Assembly (NCBI GenBank): GCA_000193795.2 | Contig: AEPI01000127.1 | Coordinates: 1-51,435, forward strand | Length of the DNA stretch: 51,435 bases | Direction of reading: 5' to 3' | From: Neisseria lactamica NS19 | GTDB lineage: Bacteria > Pseudomonadota > Gammaproteobacteria > Burkholderiales > Neisseriaceae | The notes under the pieces: generated by a model | The model's database searches: none | The model's input: only the letters and a program-made list of their open reading frames with translations | What the model was told of the DNA's origin: nothing | Translations under genes and position numbers: made by a program | Shown here: positions 7,855-16,629 of the stretch, piece by piece | Numbering within the stretch: the stretch's first letter is position 1 | Layout: the number at the start of each line of letters is the position of its first letter

Positions 7855-8184
7855 TTATTGCTGCGTTTCCTGCCGTTGGGGGAGGCGCGCTGCCAGTGCG
7901 CTGATTTTCTCCCTGCTCTGTTCGAGCAGGCTGCGGTATCGTGCATTTTCTTCTGTCAGGCTGTCGATTTTGTTTTGCAGGTCTTCCTTGAGTTTGCCGA
8001 CTTGGACGAGCAGGGCTTCGCTGAGTTCGTCAACGGCGGTTTCGTGTTCGAGTTTTTGCCGCTCGTGCGCCCGTTTGAGTTCGGCGGCGGTTTCTTTGAG
8101 GCGGCGGTTTTCGCTGACGAGGGTTTCGAATTTTTGTACCAGCGTATAAACGCTGCTTTCGAGTTTTTCGATATTTTGTTTCAT
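7855..8184 (-). CDS. Small coiled-coil protein, ZapB-like (TIGR02449 type)
   Basis: 109 residues, almost wholly heptad-patterned (KLESSVYTLVQKFETLVSENRRLKETAAEL, then KLKEDLQNKIDSLTEENARYRSLLEQ). There is no signal or membrane segment. It resembles the short coiled-coil proteins found next to zapA in beta- and gamma-proteobacteria. Location directly upstream of zapA suggests a role at the division ring, but that is inference; the sequence alone shows only a coiled coil. Confidence 0.8.
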   Translation of the reverse strand: MKQNIEKLESSVYTLVQKFETLVSENRRLKETAAELKRAHERQKLEHETAVDELSEALLVQVGKLKEDLQNKIDSLTEENARYRSLLEQSREKISALAARLPQRQETQQ

Positions 8185-8200
8185 AACCTTACCTGTCCGT

Positions 8201-8227
8201 ATGCCGTCTGAAGGCTTCAGACGGCAT
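8201..8227 (-). terminator. Inverted uptake-sequence pair after gpsA
   Basis: ATGCCGTCTGAA, 3-nt loop, TTCAGACGGCAT: a perfect 12-bp hairpin 12 nt past the gpsA stop. It separates gpsA from the coiled-coil/zapA unit. Confidence 0.8.
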
Positions 8228-8238
8228 CTGTTTGTTGT

Positions 8239-9228
8239 TTATTCGAAACGCGCGCTGCGCTCCATCAGTCTTTCGACAACCTGTTGCGGGGTCATTTCTT
8301 TGCGGATGAGTTGCAGCAGGGTTTGGGTAATCGGCATGTCGATTTGGTATTTGCAGGCGGTATTGAAGACTTCTTCTATCGTGCTGACCCCTTCTGAAAC
8401 GTGTCCGATTTCGACCAGCACCTGATGCAGTTCTTTGCCTTCCGCCAATCCCAAACCGACGCGGCGGTTGCGCGAAAGTGCGCCGGTGCAGGTGAGGATG
8501 AGGTCGCCGATACCGGCCAGCCCCATCATGGTTTTGGGCTGCGCGCCCATTGCGGAGGCAAGGCGGGTGATTTCGGCGAGTCCGCGCGTAACCAGTGCGG
8601 CACGGGCGTTAAGCCCGTATTCGAGGCCGTCGGACAATCCGGTGGCAATCGCCATAACGTTTTTTACCGCGCCGCCGACCGCCACGCCGATAACGTCGGT
8701 ACTGCCGTAAAGCCGCATGACCGAAGTGTTGAGTTGGGGGACAAGTTCCTCGACCCATTCTTGGTTTTCGGAAGCGAGGACGACGGCACAGGGCAGTTGT
8801 TTGGCGAGTTCTTGTGCAAAACTCGGGCCGGAAAGTACGCCGATTTTCTTATTGTCGGGCAATACTTCTTTCAATACTTGGAAGGTCAGCAGCCCGGTAT
8901 CCTGCTCGAATCCTTTGCAGGCGGCTAGAATCGGAAGATGCCCCGCGCCGTTTTGCTTCAACAGTTCGGCACTGCTTCTCAAACCTGCGACTGAAGTAAC
9001 AATCAACACCAGCCCGCTGTCTTGCAACGCGTCTGCCAAATCCGTACACACTTCCAGCGTTTCGGGAAAGGGGAAACCGGGCAGCCCGTGCTTGTTTTCA
9101 CGTTCTTCCTTCATTTGGCGGACTTGGTCCGCGTTGCGCGTCCATAGGGATACGCGGTTGCCGTGTTGGGAAAAATGCAGGGCGAGTGCCGTACCCCACG
9201 AACCTGCGCCGATAACGGTAATTTTCAT
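8239..9228 (-). CDS. gpsA: Glycerol-3-phosphate dehydrogenase [NAD(P)+]
   Basis: 329 residues, normal length. GpsA reduces dihydroxyacetone phosphate to sn-glycerol 3-phosphate for phospholipid synthesis. The Rossmann fingerprint GAGSWGTALA (7-16) and the catalytic-Lys region GGAVKNVMAIATGLSDGL are clear, as is LAGIGDLILTCTG. It is followed by an uptake-sequence terminator and preceded by ppc, which has its own terminator, so gpsA is probably a single unit. Confidence 0.97.
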   Translation of the reverse strand: MKITVIGAGSWGTALALHFSQHGNRVSLWTRNADQVRQMKEERENKHGLPGFPFPETLEVCTDLADALQDSGLVLIVTSVAGLRSSAELLKQNGAGHLPILAACKGFEQDTGLLTFQVLKEVLPDNKKIGVLSGPSFAQELAKQLPCAVVLASENQEWVEELVPQLNTSVMRLYGSTDVIGVAVGGAVKNVMAIATGLSDGLEYGLNARAALVTRGLAEITRLASAMGAQPKTMMGLAGIGDLILTCTGALSRNRRVGLGLAEGKELHQVLVEIGHVSEGVSTIEEVFNTACKYQIDMPITQTLLQLIRKEMTPQQVVERLMERSARFE

Positions 9229-9300
9229 TGGTCGTCTTTCAACATATCACTGCCGTTCACTTTAAAACAATCGCTGTTTCTCTGCAAGTGCAGACAGGGA

Positions 9301-9332
9301 AATGCCGTCTGAAAGGCGTTCAGACGGCATTT
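9301..9332 (-). terminator. Inverted uptake-sequence pair after ppc
   Basis: AATGCCGTCTGAA and TTCAGACGGCATT with a short loop, 19 nt past the ppc stop. Confidence 0.78.
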
Positions 9333-9350
9333 TGCCCCGATGCGGCACCA

Positions 9351-12053
9351 TCAGCCGGTATTGCGCAAACCTTGCGCCACGCCGTTGATGGTCAGGTGCA
9401 CCATCAGCAGCGCGTGCGGATTGTCGGGCTCTTTGCGCAGGCGTTTGAGCATGGCGACCTGCAGTCCGTTGAGGGCGTTCAGGTAGGGAATCCTCAAGGC
9501 GAGCGAGCGGGCGAGGCTGCGGTTGTCGCGCAAAAGTTCTTCGGTTTGCAGCAGGTCGAGCAGGGCTTTGCGGCTGCGCCGGTATTCTTCCTTAATCATC
9601 CCGAAGATGATTTTTGCCTTATCGGGCGATTCGCTCAAGCCGGCATAGTTTTCCGCCAGGGTGATGTCGGTTTTCGCCATCACTTGTTCCATATTGGAGA
9701 GCATGGCTTGGAAGAACGGGTTGTTTTGGGCGTGTTCGCGCAGTGCGGCGAGGGTTTCGGGACTGCCTTCGCACAAGGTTTCCACCGCGCTGCCGAAACC
9801 GTACCAAGCCGGCAGCATCAGCCGGTTTTGCATCCAAGAGAATACCCACGGAATCGCGCGCAAGTCCTGAATCCGCGCCAAGGTTTTGCGGCTGGCGGGA
9901 CGGCTGCCGAGGTTGAGGGTGGCGATTTCCTGAATCGGACTGGTTTGCAGGAAATAGTCGATGAAGTCGGGATGGGTAATCAGTTCGCGGTAGTATTTGA
10001 ACGATACGTCCGACAATGCCTGCATCAGTTTGGCATCGGGATCTTTTTTGTCCGGCAGGATGCCGGCTTCCAAAGTCGCGGCAACCAAGGTTTCCAAGTT
10101 GCGTTGGGCATTGCCCGGGTCGGCATATTTGGCAGTGATGACTTCGCCTTGTTCGGTGATGCGGATTTGCCCCGCCACGCTGCCTGCCGGTTGGGCGAGA
10201 ATGGCTTGGTAAGACGGGCCGCCGCCGCGACCGACGCTGCCGCCGCGTCCGTGGAACAGGCGCATGCGGACATCGTATTTTTTGAAGAGTTCGACCAAAC
10301 CCAATTCCGCCTGATACAGACACCATGAGCTGGTAACGTAGCCGCCGTCTTTGTTGGAGTCGGAGTAGCCGAGCATGATTTCTTGGATGTTTCCACGGCT
10401 TTCGAGCAAGGCATCATACCAGTCGAGGCGGAACATGGTTTCCATGACCGGACAGGCGTTTTCGAGCGCTTCGATGGTTTCAAACAGCGGCACGATATTG
10501 ATGCGGCTGTGCGGTTTGCCGTTTTCCACCACCAACAGACCGCTTTCTTTCAGCAGCAATGCCAAGGCGAGCAGGTCGCTGGGTTGTTCGCAGTTGGAAA
10601 TAATGCTTTGCGTAACGGCATCTTCACCGAATTCGTCTTTGACTTTTCGCGCTTCGTTGAAAATCGCCAGTTCGCGGCGGGTATGGTCGCTGTATGTGAT
10701 GAACGGGCTGTACAGCGGACGCTGATGGCTCAATTCGCGTAACAGGGCGGTTTGTTTTTGCTCTTCGTTCAGGCTGTTGTAGTCTTCCAGACCAGCGTGT
10801 TGGAAAAGCTCGGCAACCACATCGGCGTGTTTGCCTGCGTGTTGGCGCAGGTCGAGCGGCATCATGTGGAAGCCGAACACGGATACGCTGCGGATAATGT
10901 CGGCAAGACGGCCTTCCGCCAGCAGTCGGCTGCCGTTGTCGATAAGGGAACGTTGCAATTTTTTCAAATCATCGAGAAATTCTTGTGCCGAAGCATAAGG
11001 CTCGAGAAAGCCGAATTTGCAGCCCATACCCAAACCGAGCGCGCGCGCTTTGCCCATAGCGCGCGCCATAATGTAGGCGATGGCGCGGCGGTAGGGTTCT
11101 TCGGCGCGGGCGATTTCTTCGTCGGGCGATTTGTCGGACAACGCCGTTACATCGCCGTTGACTTTGACGCGGCGGATGGAGAGCGGCAGTTCGCGGTAGA
11201 GTTTGTCGAGTTCGCCGCGATAGAAACGGAACACGGCATCGGCATGCCGTCTGAACGCAAAGCGCAGGGTTTCGGCAGAAACAAACGGATTGCCGTCGCG
11301 GTCGCCGCCGATCCAGCCGCCGATTTTGAGGATGTCCGGAACGCGGACGCCGGGATAGGCCGTCTGAAAGTCGTGTTCCATCTTGCGGTAGAGCTTGGGC
11401 AGGGCTTCAAAAAAGCTCATCGGGAAGATGGACACGCCGTTGTTGATTTCGTCGTTGACGCTGAGTTTGTGGCGGCGCGTTTCGCTGGTCTGCCACAAGC
11501 CCAGAAGCACGGTGTCGATTTCGCGGCGCAGCCGTGCCAGCGCATCGGCATTGGTGCAGCGTTCGCGTTGCGGCAGCAGCGCGCGGATGCGGCGGTTGAA
11601 ATTTAAGACGGTCTGGCGTTGCACTTCGGTCGGGTGCGCGGTCAAAACGGCGGTAATGGACGTATTGTCCAACTGCCGCTGCACCGTTTTGCCGTCGGTT
11701 TTCCCCGCTTTGAGCCTGCGGACGGTTTCCGTCAGGCTGCCTTCCGCGCCGCCGTGTCCGGCTTCTTCGTGGATTTGGCGGCGGCGTTCGTGGTGCACGT
11801 CTTCGGCGATGTTCAAAATTTGTGCGAACAGCCCGCAGGCAAGCGTCAGGTCGTAGGTCTGCCATTCGTCCAACTGCGGCAATACTTTTTCAATCAGTGC
11901 CGCGCTGTCGTCCGAAACCGATAACAACTTAACGGTTTCCACCACCAAAGGCGAGGCTTCCTCGTGCAAAAGGTTGAACAACGACTGTTTTAAAAATTCC
12001 GCATCCGCCGCCAAAGCGGCATCTTTCGGATTATTTAAGATATGCAGTTGCAT
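9351..12053 (-). CDS. ppc: Phosphoenolpyruvate carboxylase
   Basis: 900 residues. It makes oxaloacetate from PEP and bicarbonate and refills the TCA cycle. Active-site blocks are intact: TAHPTEVQRQTV (catalytic His), GYSDSNKDGGY, the FHGRGGSVGRGGGPSY loop, and the invariant C-terminal NTG. The ATG at 12053 was chosen because GAGAGA lies before it and the family-typical N-terminus (MQLHILNNPKDAAL) starts there; a 36-residue longer frame begins in non-coding-like sequence. Neisseria depends on anaplerotic PEP carboxylation, in line with mqo in the same window. Confidence 0.97.
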   Translation of the reverse strand: MQLHILNNPKDAALAADAEFLKQSLFNLLHEEASPLVVETVKLLSVSDDSAALIEKVLPQLDEWQTYDLTLACGLFAQILNIAEDVHHERRRQIHEEAGHGGAEGSLTETVRRLKAGKTDGKTVQRQLDNTSITAVLTAHPTEVQRQTVLNFNRRIRALLPQRERCTNADALARLRREIDTVLLGLWQTSETRRHKLSVNDEINNGVSIFPMSFFEALPKLYRKMEHDFQTAYPGVRVPDILKIGGWIGGDRDGNPFVSAETLRFAFRRHADAVFRFYRGELDKLYRELPLSIRRVKVNGDVTALSDKSPDEEIARAEEPYRRAIAYIMARAMGKARALGLGMGCKFGFLEPYASAQEFLDDLKKLQRSLIDNGSRLLAEGRLADIIRSVSVFGFHMMPLDLRQHAGKHADVVAELFQHAGLEDYNSLNEEQKQTALLRELSHQRPLYSPFITYSDHTRRELAIFNEARKVKDEFGEDAVTQSIISNCEQPSDLLALALLLKESGLLVVENGKPHSRINIVPLFETIEALENACPVMETMFRLDWYDALLESRGNIQEIMLGYSDSNKDGGYVTSSWCLYQAELGLVELFKKYDVRMRLFHGRGGSVGRGGGPSYQAILAQPAGSVAGQIRITEQGEVITAKYADPGNAQRNLETLVAATLEAGILPDKKDPDAKLMQALSDVSFKYYRELITHPDFIDYFLQTSPIQEIATLNLGSRPASRKTLARIQDLRAIPWVFSWMQNRLMLPAWYGFGSAVETLCEGSPETLAALREHAQNNPFFQAMLSNMEQVMAKTDITLAENYAGLSESPDKAKIIFGMIKEEYRRSRKALLDLLQTEELLRDNRSLARSLALRIPYLNALNGLQVAMLKRLRKEPDNPHALLMVHLTINGVAQGLRNTG

Positions 12054-12182
12054 GATTTTTCTCTCTCGTCTGCCGTAAATTTTGTAAATGTACCTCAAAT
12101 GCCGCATCCGTGCCAAAACGTTTTGTCCGCCGGAGTGCGCCGGACACCCCGAACCATTCATATTTTAACCGCCGCCCTGCGG

Positions 12183-12194
12183 ATGCCGTCTGAA
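12183..12194 (+). repeat. DNA uptake sequence (single)
   Basis: Exact ATGCCGTCTGAA in the gap between the divergent ppc and moeB-like genes. Confidence 0.88.
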
Positions 12195-12364
12195 GTTGAA
12201 AGCCCCGCAAAGGCGGCGGTACAATCGCCTTCCCGTTTTCCGGCACGGGATTCGGGTTTCCGAAACAGGGGTTTCCGCTGCCGCAAACCGGGCATAAGGC
12301 ACATCCGCCGTCCCGGACAGGGCGGCCCTTCCCAAGCCCGCCCCCAAACCGATAAGGAATCGAG

Positions 12365-13135
12365 ATGAACACCACCCGACACGACTCCGACGACGAATTC
12401 CTGCTGCGGTACAGCCGGCACATCCTTCTGGATGAAATCGGCATCGAAGGGCAGCAAAAACTTGCCGGCGCGCATATTTTGGTCGTCGGATGCGGCGGTT
12501 TGGGTGCCGCCGCCCTGCCCTACCTTGCCGCCTCGGGTGTCGGCACGCTGACCATAGCCGATTCCGACACGGTCGAACTGCACAACCTGCAACGCCAAGT
12601 CGCATTTGACGAGGGCGATGTCGGCAAGCCCAAAGCCGAAGCCTTGGCAGGCCGTCTGAAGCGCATCAACCATACCGTCGATGTTCGCGCCGCCAACGAA
12701 AAACTCGACGGCGGCCGCCTGACCGATTTGGTTCAAACCGCCGACATCGTTTTAGACTGCTGCGACAACTACGCCACACGGCAGGCGGTCAACCGTGCCT
12801 GCGTGCAGACGAAAACACCCTTGGTTTCAGGGGCGGCGGTACGCTTTGAAGGGCAACTTGCCGTGTACCGTCCCGACTTGCCCGACTCGCCGTGTTACGC
12901 CTGCCTGTTTGACGGCGGATCGGCTTCAGACGGCATCTGTTCCCTTTTCGGCGTGTTCTCGCCGCTGGTCGGCATCATCGGCTGCACACAGGCGGCGGAG
13001 GCACTGAAAATCCTGCTGGATGCGGGCGAACCGTCGCACGGCAGGCTGGCGGTTTACCGCGCCTTGGAAGGGGGCTGGCAATATTTCGACCTGCCGCGCA
13101 ACCCCGAATGCCCGGTTTGCGGCGCGGAACGGTAA
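12365..13135 (+). CDS. moeB: HesA/MoeB/ThiF-family adenylyltransferase
   Basis: 256 residues. These E1-like enzymes adenylate the C-terminal Gly-Gly of a small sulfur carrier (MoaD or ThiS). The nucleotide-binding stretch VVGCGGLGAAALPYLAASGVG, D-x-D..NLQRQ (ADSDTVELHNLQRQ), the CDNYATR loop, and both zinc CxxC pairs (CYAC and CPVC near the end) are present, so it looks active. There is no rhodanese domain. MoeB and ThiF cannot be told apart from sequence here; because thiS and thiG are in the same window but no thiF is seen, it could serve ThiS. AAGGA precedes the ATG. Confidence 0.88.
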   Translation: MNTTRHDSDDEFLLRYSRHILLDEIGIEGQQKLAGAHILVVGCGGLGAAALPYLAASGVGTLTIADSDTVELHNLQRQVAFDEGDVGKPKAEALAGRLKRINHTVDVRAANEKLDGGRLTDLVQTADIVLDCCDNYATRQAVNRACVQTKTPLVSGAAVRFEGQLAVYRPDLPDSPCYACLFDGGSASDGICSLFGVFSPLVGIIGCTQAAEALKILLDAGEPSHGRLAVYRALEGGWQYFDLPRNPECPVCGAER

Positions 13136-13149
13136 AACCCTGCCGCCGT

Positions 13150-13161
13150 TTCAGACGGCAT
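13150..13161 (-). repeat. DNA uptake sequence (single)
   Basis: TTCAGACGGCAT, reverse orientation, 15 nt after the moeB-like gene. Confidence 0.85.
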
Positions 13162-13211
13162 CCAAACGGATGCGGCGGAACGGTTTTAAAAATTTAAAAA
13201 TTTACATTTCT

Positions 13212-13248
13212 TTGCAAAAAAAAAAAAAAAATAAACTTACCTTATAAT
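13212..13248 (+). promoter_or_regulatory. Candidate promoter with a 16-A tract
   Basis: Perfect -10 hexamer TATAAT at 13243-13248. Upstream is a run of 16 A (13216-13231), with TTGCAA at 13212-13217 as a poor, over-distant -35 (25-nt spacing). Changes in A-tract length would alter promoter spacing or act like an UP element. Confidence 0.5.
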
Positions 13249-13254
13249 TGCAGT

Positions 13255-13352
13255 TGTTTTAGCAATGTCTGTTTCGCAGACTCATTGAGTAAGACGTTTT
13301 CCCCGTAATGTGTTTGGCCGTCTGTCCCCCTTGGGTTCGGACGGCTTTTTTT
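13255..13352 (+). ncRNA. Candidate intergenic small RNA, about 98 nt
   Basis: A free-standing unit in the gap between convergent genes: TATAAT just upstream, a 5' hairpin (13263-13287: CAAT-GTCTG around TTTCG, CAGAC and ATTG), a single-stranded C-rich linker (GTTTTCCCCGT), and a classic terminator (GCCGTC 13317-13322 / GACGGC 13340-13345, then seven T). The linker and the terminator loop (TCCCCC) could pair with ribosome-binding sites. No open frame of note lies in it. I do not recognise it as a named sRNA; its expression is inferred only from these signals. Confidence 0.6.
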
Positions 13353-13540
13353 AGGCCGCATTTGAATACCCGGCCGATTTCGTCTGTTTGCAGGGGAAAG
13401 CCGCTTATTTCCGTTCGGGCGGAAAACGATTCCATCGGATAAAAGGCATTTTGTCCGACTGATTAAAGTGGCATCCTAGGGTTGCATCGGCGGAATATTC
13501 AAACACGGCTTTTTTAAGGAAATCCGGATACGGCGGCGCA

Positions 13541-13765
13541 TCAATAATGCGGCGGAATCTCGTCGCGCAGAGAATACGGCTCTTGCGCGTCCGGATTCCT
13601 GTCCTGCATTTTTTGATACAGCAGCCTCAATTGCGCCTGCTGCAAATCCAGCGTCTGCCGCAATTCCGCCACCATCGCGTTCAGACCGGCGATTACGTCT
13701 TCCTGAAGCGCGGATTGGATTTCCAATTCGACAATACGGCACTCCAGCCCTTCAAGCCCGTCCAT
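13541..13765 (-). CDS. slyX: SlyX family protein
   Basis: 74 residues. The coiled-coil N-terminal part (ECRIVELEIQSALQEDVIAGLNAMVAELRQTLD) and the C-terminal RDEIPPHY match SlyX, whose exact role is unknown (it was found next to the prolyl isomerase SlyD in E. coli). It directly follows the antiporter stop with no gap, so the two are translated from one message. Confidence 0.88.
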   Translation of the reverse strand: MDGLEGLECRIVELEIQSALQEDVIAGLNAMVAELRQTLDLQQAQLRLLYQKMQDRNPDAQEPYSLRDEIPPHY

Positions 13766-15154
13766 TTACAGCACCATCGCGGCAATCCAGCCGGCAAGCA
13801 GCAGCGGGATGTTGTAGTGAATAAAGGTCGGAATGACGGAATCGCGGATGTGGTCGTGCTGCCCGTCGGCGTTCAGCCCCATCGTCGGGCCCAGCGTGGA
13901 ATCGGACGCGGGCGAACCGGCATCGCCCAACGCGCCCGCCGTGCCGACCAAGGCAACTGTGGCAAGCGGCGAAAAACCCAAACCGACACACAGCGGCACA
14001 TAAATCGCGGCGATAATCGGCAAAGTGGAAAAGGACGAACCGATGCCCATCGTCACCAAAAGCCCCACAACCAGCATCGCCAATGCCGCCATACCTTTGC
14101 TGTTGCCGAATATCGCCATACTGCTTTCCACCAGCGGCTGAATGTGTCCGGTCGCATTCATCACGGCGGCAAAACCCTGTGCGGCAATCATAATGAAACC
14201 GACCATCGCCATCATTTTGATGCCTTCGCCGAATACGTCGTTTGCCTTGTCGCGGTTGATAACGCCCAACATCATAAATACGGCGAAACCGAGCATCGCG
14301 CCCAACACCAGCGAGTCTTCATACATCAGCTGTATGGCAAAACATACGGCAATGGCAATCGCGGCGGCGAGGCTGCGGTAGGCGGACGGCTGCGGACGGT
14401 TTGCCGCATCGGCATTGCCCGCCTCATCGGCATTGTTGCTTTGGTACAGGCGGGGCTTGCGGTAATGTACAAATGCCAGCAGGAGTCCGATTACCATACC
14501 CGATGCGGGAATCGCCATTGCCGCCATAACATTGATGTTTTTCACATCAAGTTCCGGTGCGGCGGAATGGATGTTGCCCAACAGGATTTCGTTCAAAAAA
14601 ATCGCGCCGAAGCCGTAAGGCAGGAACATATAGGTCGTAACCAGCCCGAAAGTGATGACGCACGCAATCAGGCGGCGGTCGACTTTAAGGCGGTTGAACA
14701 CCAAAAGCAGCGGGGGGACGATCATCGGGATAAAGGCGATGTGGATAGGCACGACGTTCTGGCTCATAATGCCCATCACAAGGATGACCGCCAGCAGCAG
14801 CCATTTGACCGCGCCCTCGCCCGAACGCACGCTGTCGGGCATACCGCCCCTGTTCAGCTTGCGGACGACCGCGCCGGCAAGCTGCTGCGGCAGGCCGGAA
14901 TGGGTAATCGCCATAGCAAACGCGCCGAGCATCGCATAAGAAAGCGCAATTTTCGCGCCGCCTTCCAAACCTTTGTTAAACACGGGGATAATCCCCGCCT
15001 GACCGGCCTGTCCCGCCGCATCGGCAATGTTTTGCAGCGGCATACCCGCCACCGCGCCGCCGACAAACGCGCCGATCGTCAGGCTCAATACCACGTGCAC
15101 GCGCGACAGCGACAGCACCAGCATCACGATTACGGCAACTACGACTGCATTCAT
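13766..15154 (-). CDS. Na+/H+ antiporter family permease (YuiF type)
   Basis: 462 residues with about 11-12 hydrophobic segments. The signature of the Na_H_antiporter Pfam family is visible: GGAVAGMPLQNIADAAG near the N-terminus, and a second half with VGLLVTMGIGSSFSTLPIIAAIYVPL and GTAGALGDAGSPASDSTLGPT. Relatives include putative histidine permeases, so substrate is uncertain. It lies between prmC and slyX in the same direction. Confidence 0.85.
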   Translation of the reverse strand: MNAVVVAVIVMLVLSLSRVHVVLSLTIGAFVGGAVAGMPLQNIADAAGQAGQAGIIPVFNKGLEGGAKIALSYAMLGAFAMAITHSGLPQQLAGAVVRKLNRGGMPDSVRSGEGAVKWLLLAVILVMGIMSQNVVPIHIAFIPMIVPPLLLVFNRLKVDRRLIACVITFGLVTTYMFLPYGFGAIFLNEILLGNIHSAAPELDVKNINVMAAMAIPASGMVIGLLLAFVHYRKPRLYQSNNADEAGNADAANRPQPSAYRSLAAAIAIAVCFAIQLMYEDSLVLGAMLGFAVFMMLGVINRDKANDVFGEGIKMMAMVGFIMIAAQGFAAVMNATGHIQPLVESSMAIFGNSKGMAALAMLVVGLLVTMGIGSSFSTLPIIAAIYVPLCVGLGFSPLATVALVGTAGALGDAGSPASDSTLGPTMGLNADGQHDHIRDSVIPTFIHYNIPLLLAGWIAAMVL

Positions 15155-15239
15155 TGTTTATCGCTCCAAACCCATAAATGTTTACATATCAAAACACATC
15201 ATAACCCAATAACGGGAAACCCGCCAATTTTGCAAACAA

Positions 15240-16061
15240 TTATTTCAAATGCTTCATATACTTCCCCAGCGTAACCCTGTCCAAACCCGCCAAATCCGGC
15301 AGGGTTTCCACTTCTGAAAAACCATTTTGCGCCAACACGCCGCGCACCGCCTCGCCCTGATCGAAACCGTGTTCCAGCAGCAGAAAGCCGCCGTCTGCCA
15401 GATACTTGGGCGCGCCCTCCGCCAATGCCCTGATGCAGCTCAGGCCGTCTGAAAAATCGGTCAGCGCGATTTGCGGCTCAAACCTCAAATCGCCTTGCGA
15501 CAAATGTTCATCGCCGTTTTCGATATAGGGCGGGTTGGAAACGACGACATCCCACCGCCCTTCAGACGGCATATCGGTGTCGAACCACGAACCGTGTGCA
15601 AATTCGACCGCCGCGCCCAAATCTGCCGCATTTTTCCGCGCCGTTTCAAGGGCGGACGGGCTGATGTCGGATGCGCGCACAAACGCATCGGGGCGTTCGA
15701 GCGCGACGGTTGCGGCAACCGCGCCGCTGCCCGTCCCCAAATCCCACACGCGCCCGTTTTCCGGCAGGCGCGCCAATACGGCTTCGACCAAGTGTTCGGT
15801 TTCGGGACGCGGAATCAACACGCTCGGATTGACCGTAAAGCGTCTGCCGTAAAATTCGCGCACACCCAAAATATAGGCGACCGGCTCGCCGCTCAGACGG
15901 CGTTGCGCCAGCCCGTCCGCCTGCTGCCGGACTTCGTCCGGAATTTCTTCCCCGCCCCGTGTCAACAACTGCACGCGCGTATATCCCGAAGCATATTGCA
16001 GCAGCATTCTTGCTTCATTTTTAGGCAGTTTTGACAAGCCCGACCATTCGTCAAACGTCAT
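15240..16061 (-). CDS. prmC: Peptide chain release factor N5-glutamine methyltransferase
   Basis: 273 residues. PrmC (HemK) methylates the Gln of the GGQ motif in RF1 and RF2 using SAM. The SAM site DLGTGSGAVAAT and the catalytic NPPY (VVSNPPYI) are intact, with the usual N-terminal helical domain. It is probably the first gene of a prmC-antiporter-slyX string, with an 85-nt gap to the antiporter. Confidence 0.95.
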   Translation of the reverse strand: MTFDEWSGLSKLPKNEARMLLQYASGYTRVQLLTRGGEEIPDEVRQQADGLAQRRLSGEPVAYILGVREFYGRRFTVNPSVLIPRPETEHLVEAVLARLPENGRVWDLGTGSGAVAATVALERPDAFVRASDISPSALETARKNAADLGAAVEFAHGSWFDTDMPSEGRWDVVVSNPPYIENGDEHLSQGDLRFEPQIALTDFSDGLSCIRALAEGAPKYLADGGFLLLEHGFDQGEAVRGVLAQNGFSEVETLPDLAGLDRVTLGKYMKHLK

Positions 16062-16382
16062 TTTTCATCCCGTCTGCCGCCGATGCGGCTCGAACATTTT
16101 TTCCGGCTTTGCGGCACGCTTGTTCAAAAAATATTATTTTCGCTTTGAAATTATATAATAAAGAAAAACACCTTATCGCCGTTTCGATACCGTAGGAACT
16201 TATCCGAATAGCAGAAACGCTCTGCCGTCATTCCGCGAAAGCGGTCATCCGGAAACATAAGGCTGAAGCGATTTTCGGGAATGGCGATTTGAAAGTTGCC
16301 CGAAATTCATAAACAAGCGAAACCGAACGGGGCAGATTCCCTTCCAAGCGGCAACAACGGAATAAATAAAAAAACAATGATA

Positions 16383-16536
16383 TATAGTGGATTAACAAAA
16401 ATCAGGACAAGGCGGCGAGCCGCAGACAGTACAGATAGTACGGAACCGATTCACTTGGTGCTTCAGCACCTTAGAGAATCGTTCTCTTTGAGCTAAGGCG
16501 AGCTAACGCTGTACTGGTTTTTGTTAATTCACTATA
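16383..16536. repeat. Correia repeat enclosed element, full length (154 bp)
   Basis: Begins TATAGTGGATTAACAAAAA and ends GTTAATTCACTATA, one mismatch from the inverted copy. TATA precedes it, in keeping with TA target duplication. Confidence 0.94.
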
Positions 16537-16575
16537 GTTGATTTCACTTTGAATTTGCGATATTTGCGGCAACTG

Positions 16576-16615
16576 AAAAAATCCGCACCCGCCTTCAAAT
16601 GCGGATACGGATTTT
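16576..16615 (-). terminator. Rho-independent terminator of the ABC transporter operon
   Basis: AAAAATCCG / CGGATTTT stem with a GC-rich inner part, 15 nt past the binding-protein stop on the minus strand and followed by T residues. Confidence 0.75.
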
Positions 16616-16629
16616 CTTGTCAAACAAAC

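Larger units (their letters stand above)
16062..16629. other. Intergenic region with a Correia element
   Basis: 568 bp between the start of prmC and the end of the binding-protein gene. It contains a CREE (16383-16536) and a terminator (16576-16615). No gene is supported in the remaining 320 bp. Confidence 0.7.

Noticed and set aside
9228..10328. 366-codon plus-strand open frame
   Set aside because: Antisense to ppc, which has all catalytic motifs.
13547..15274. 575-codon plus-strand open frame rich in His, Arg and Gln
   Set aside because: Antisense to the antiporter and slyX genes; composition typical of a shadow frame.
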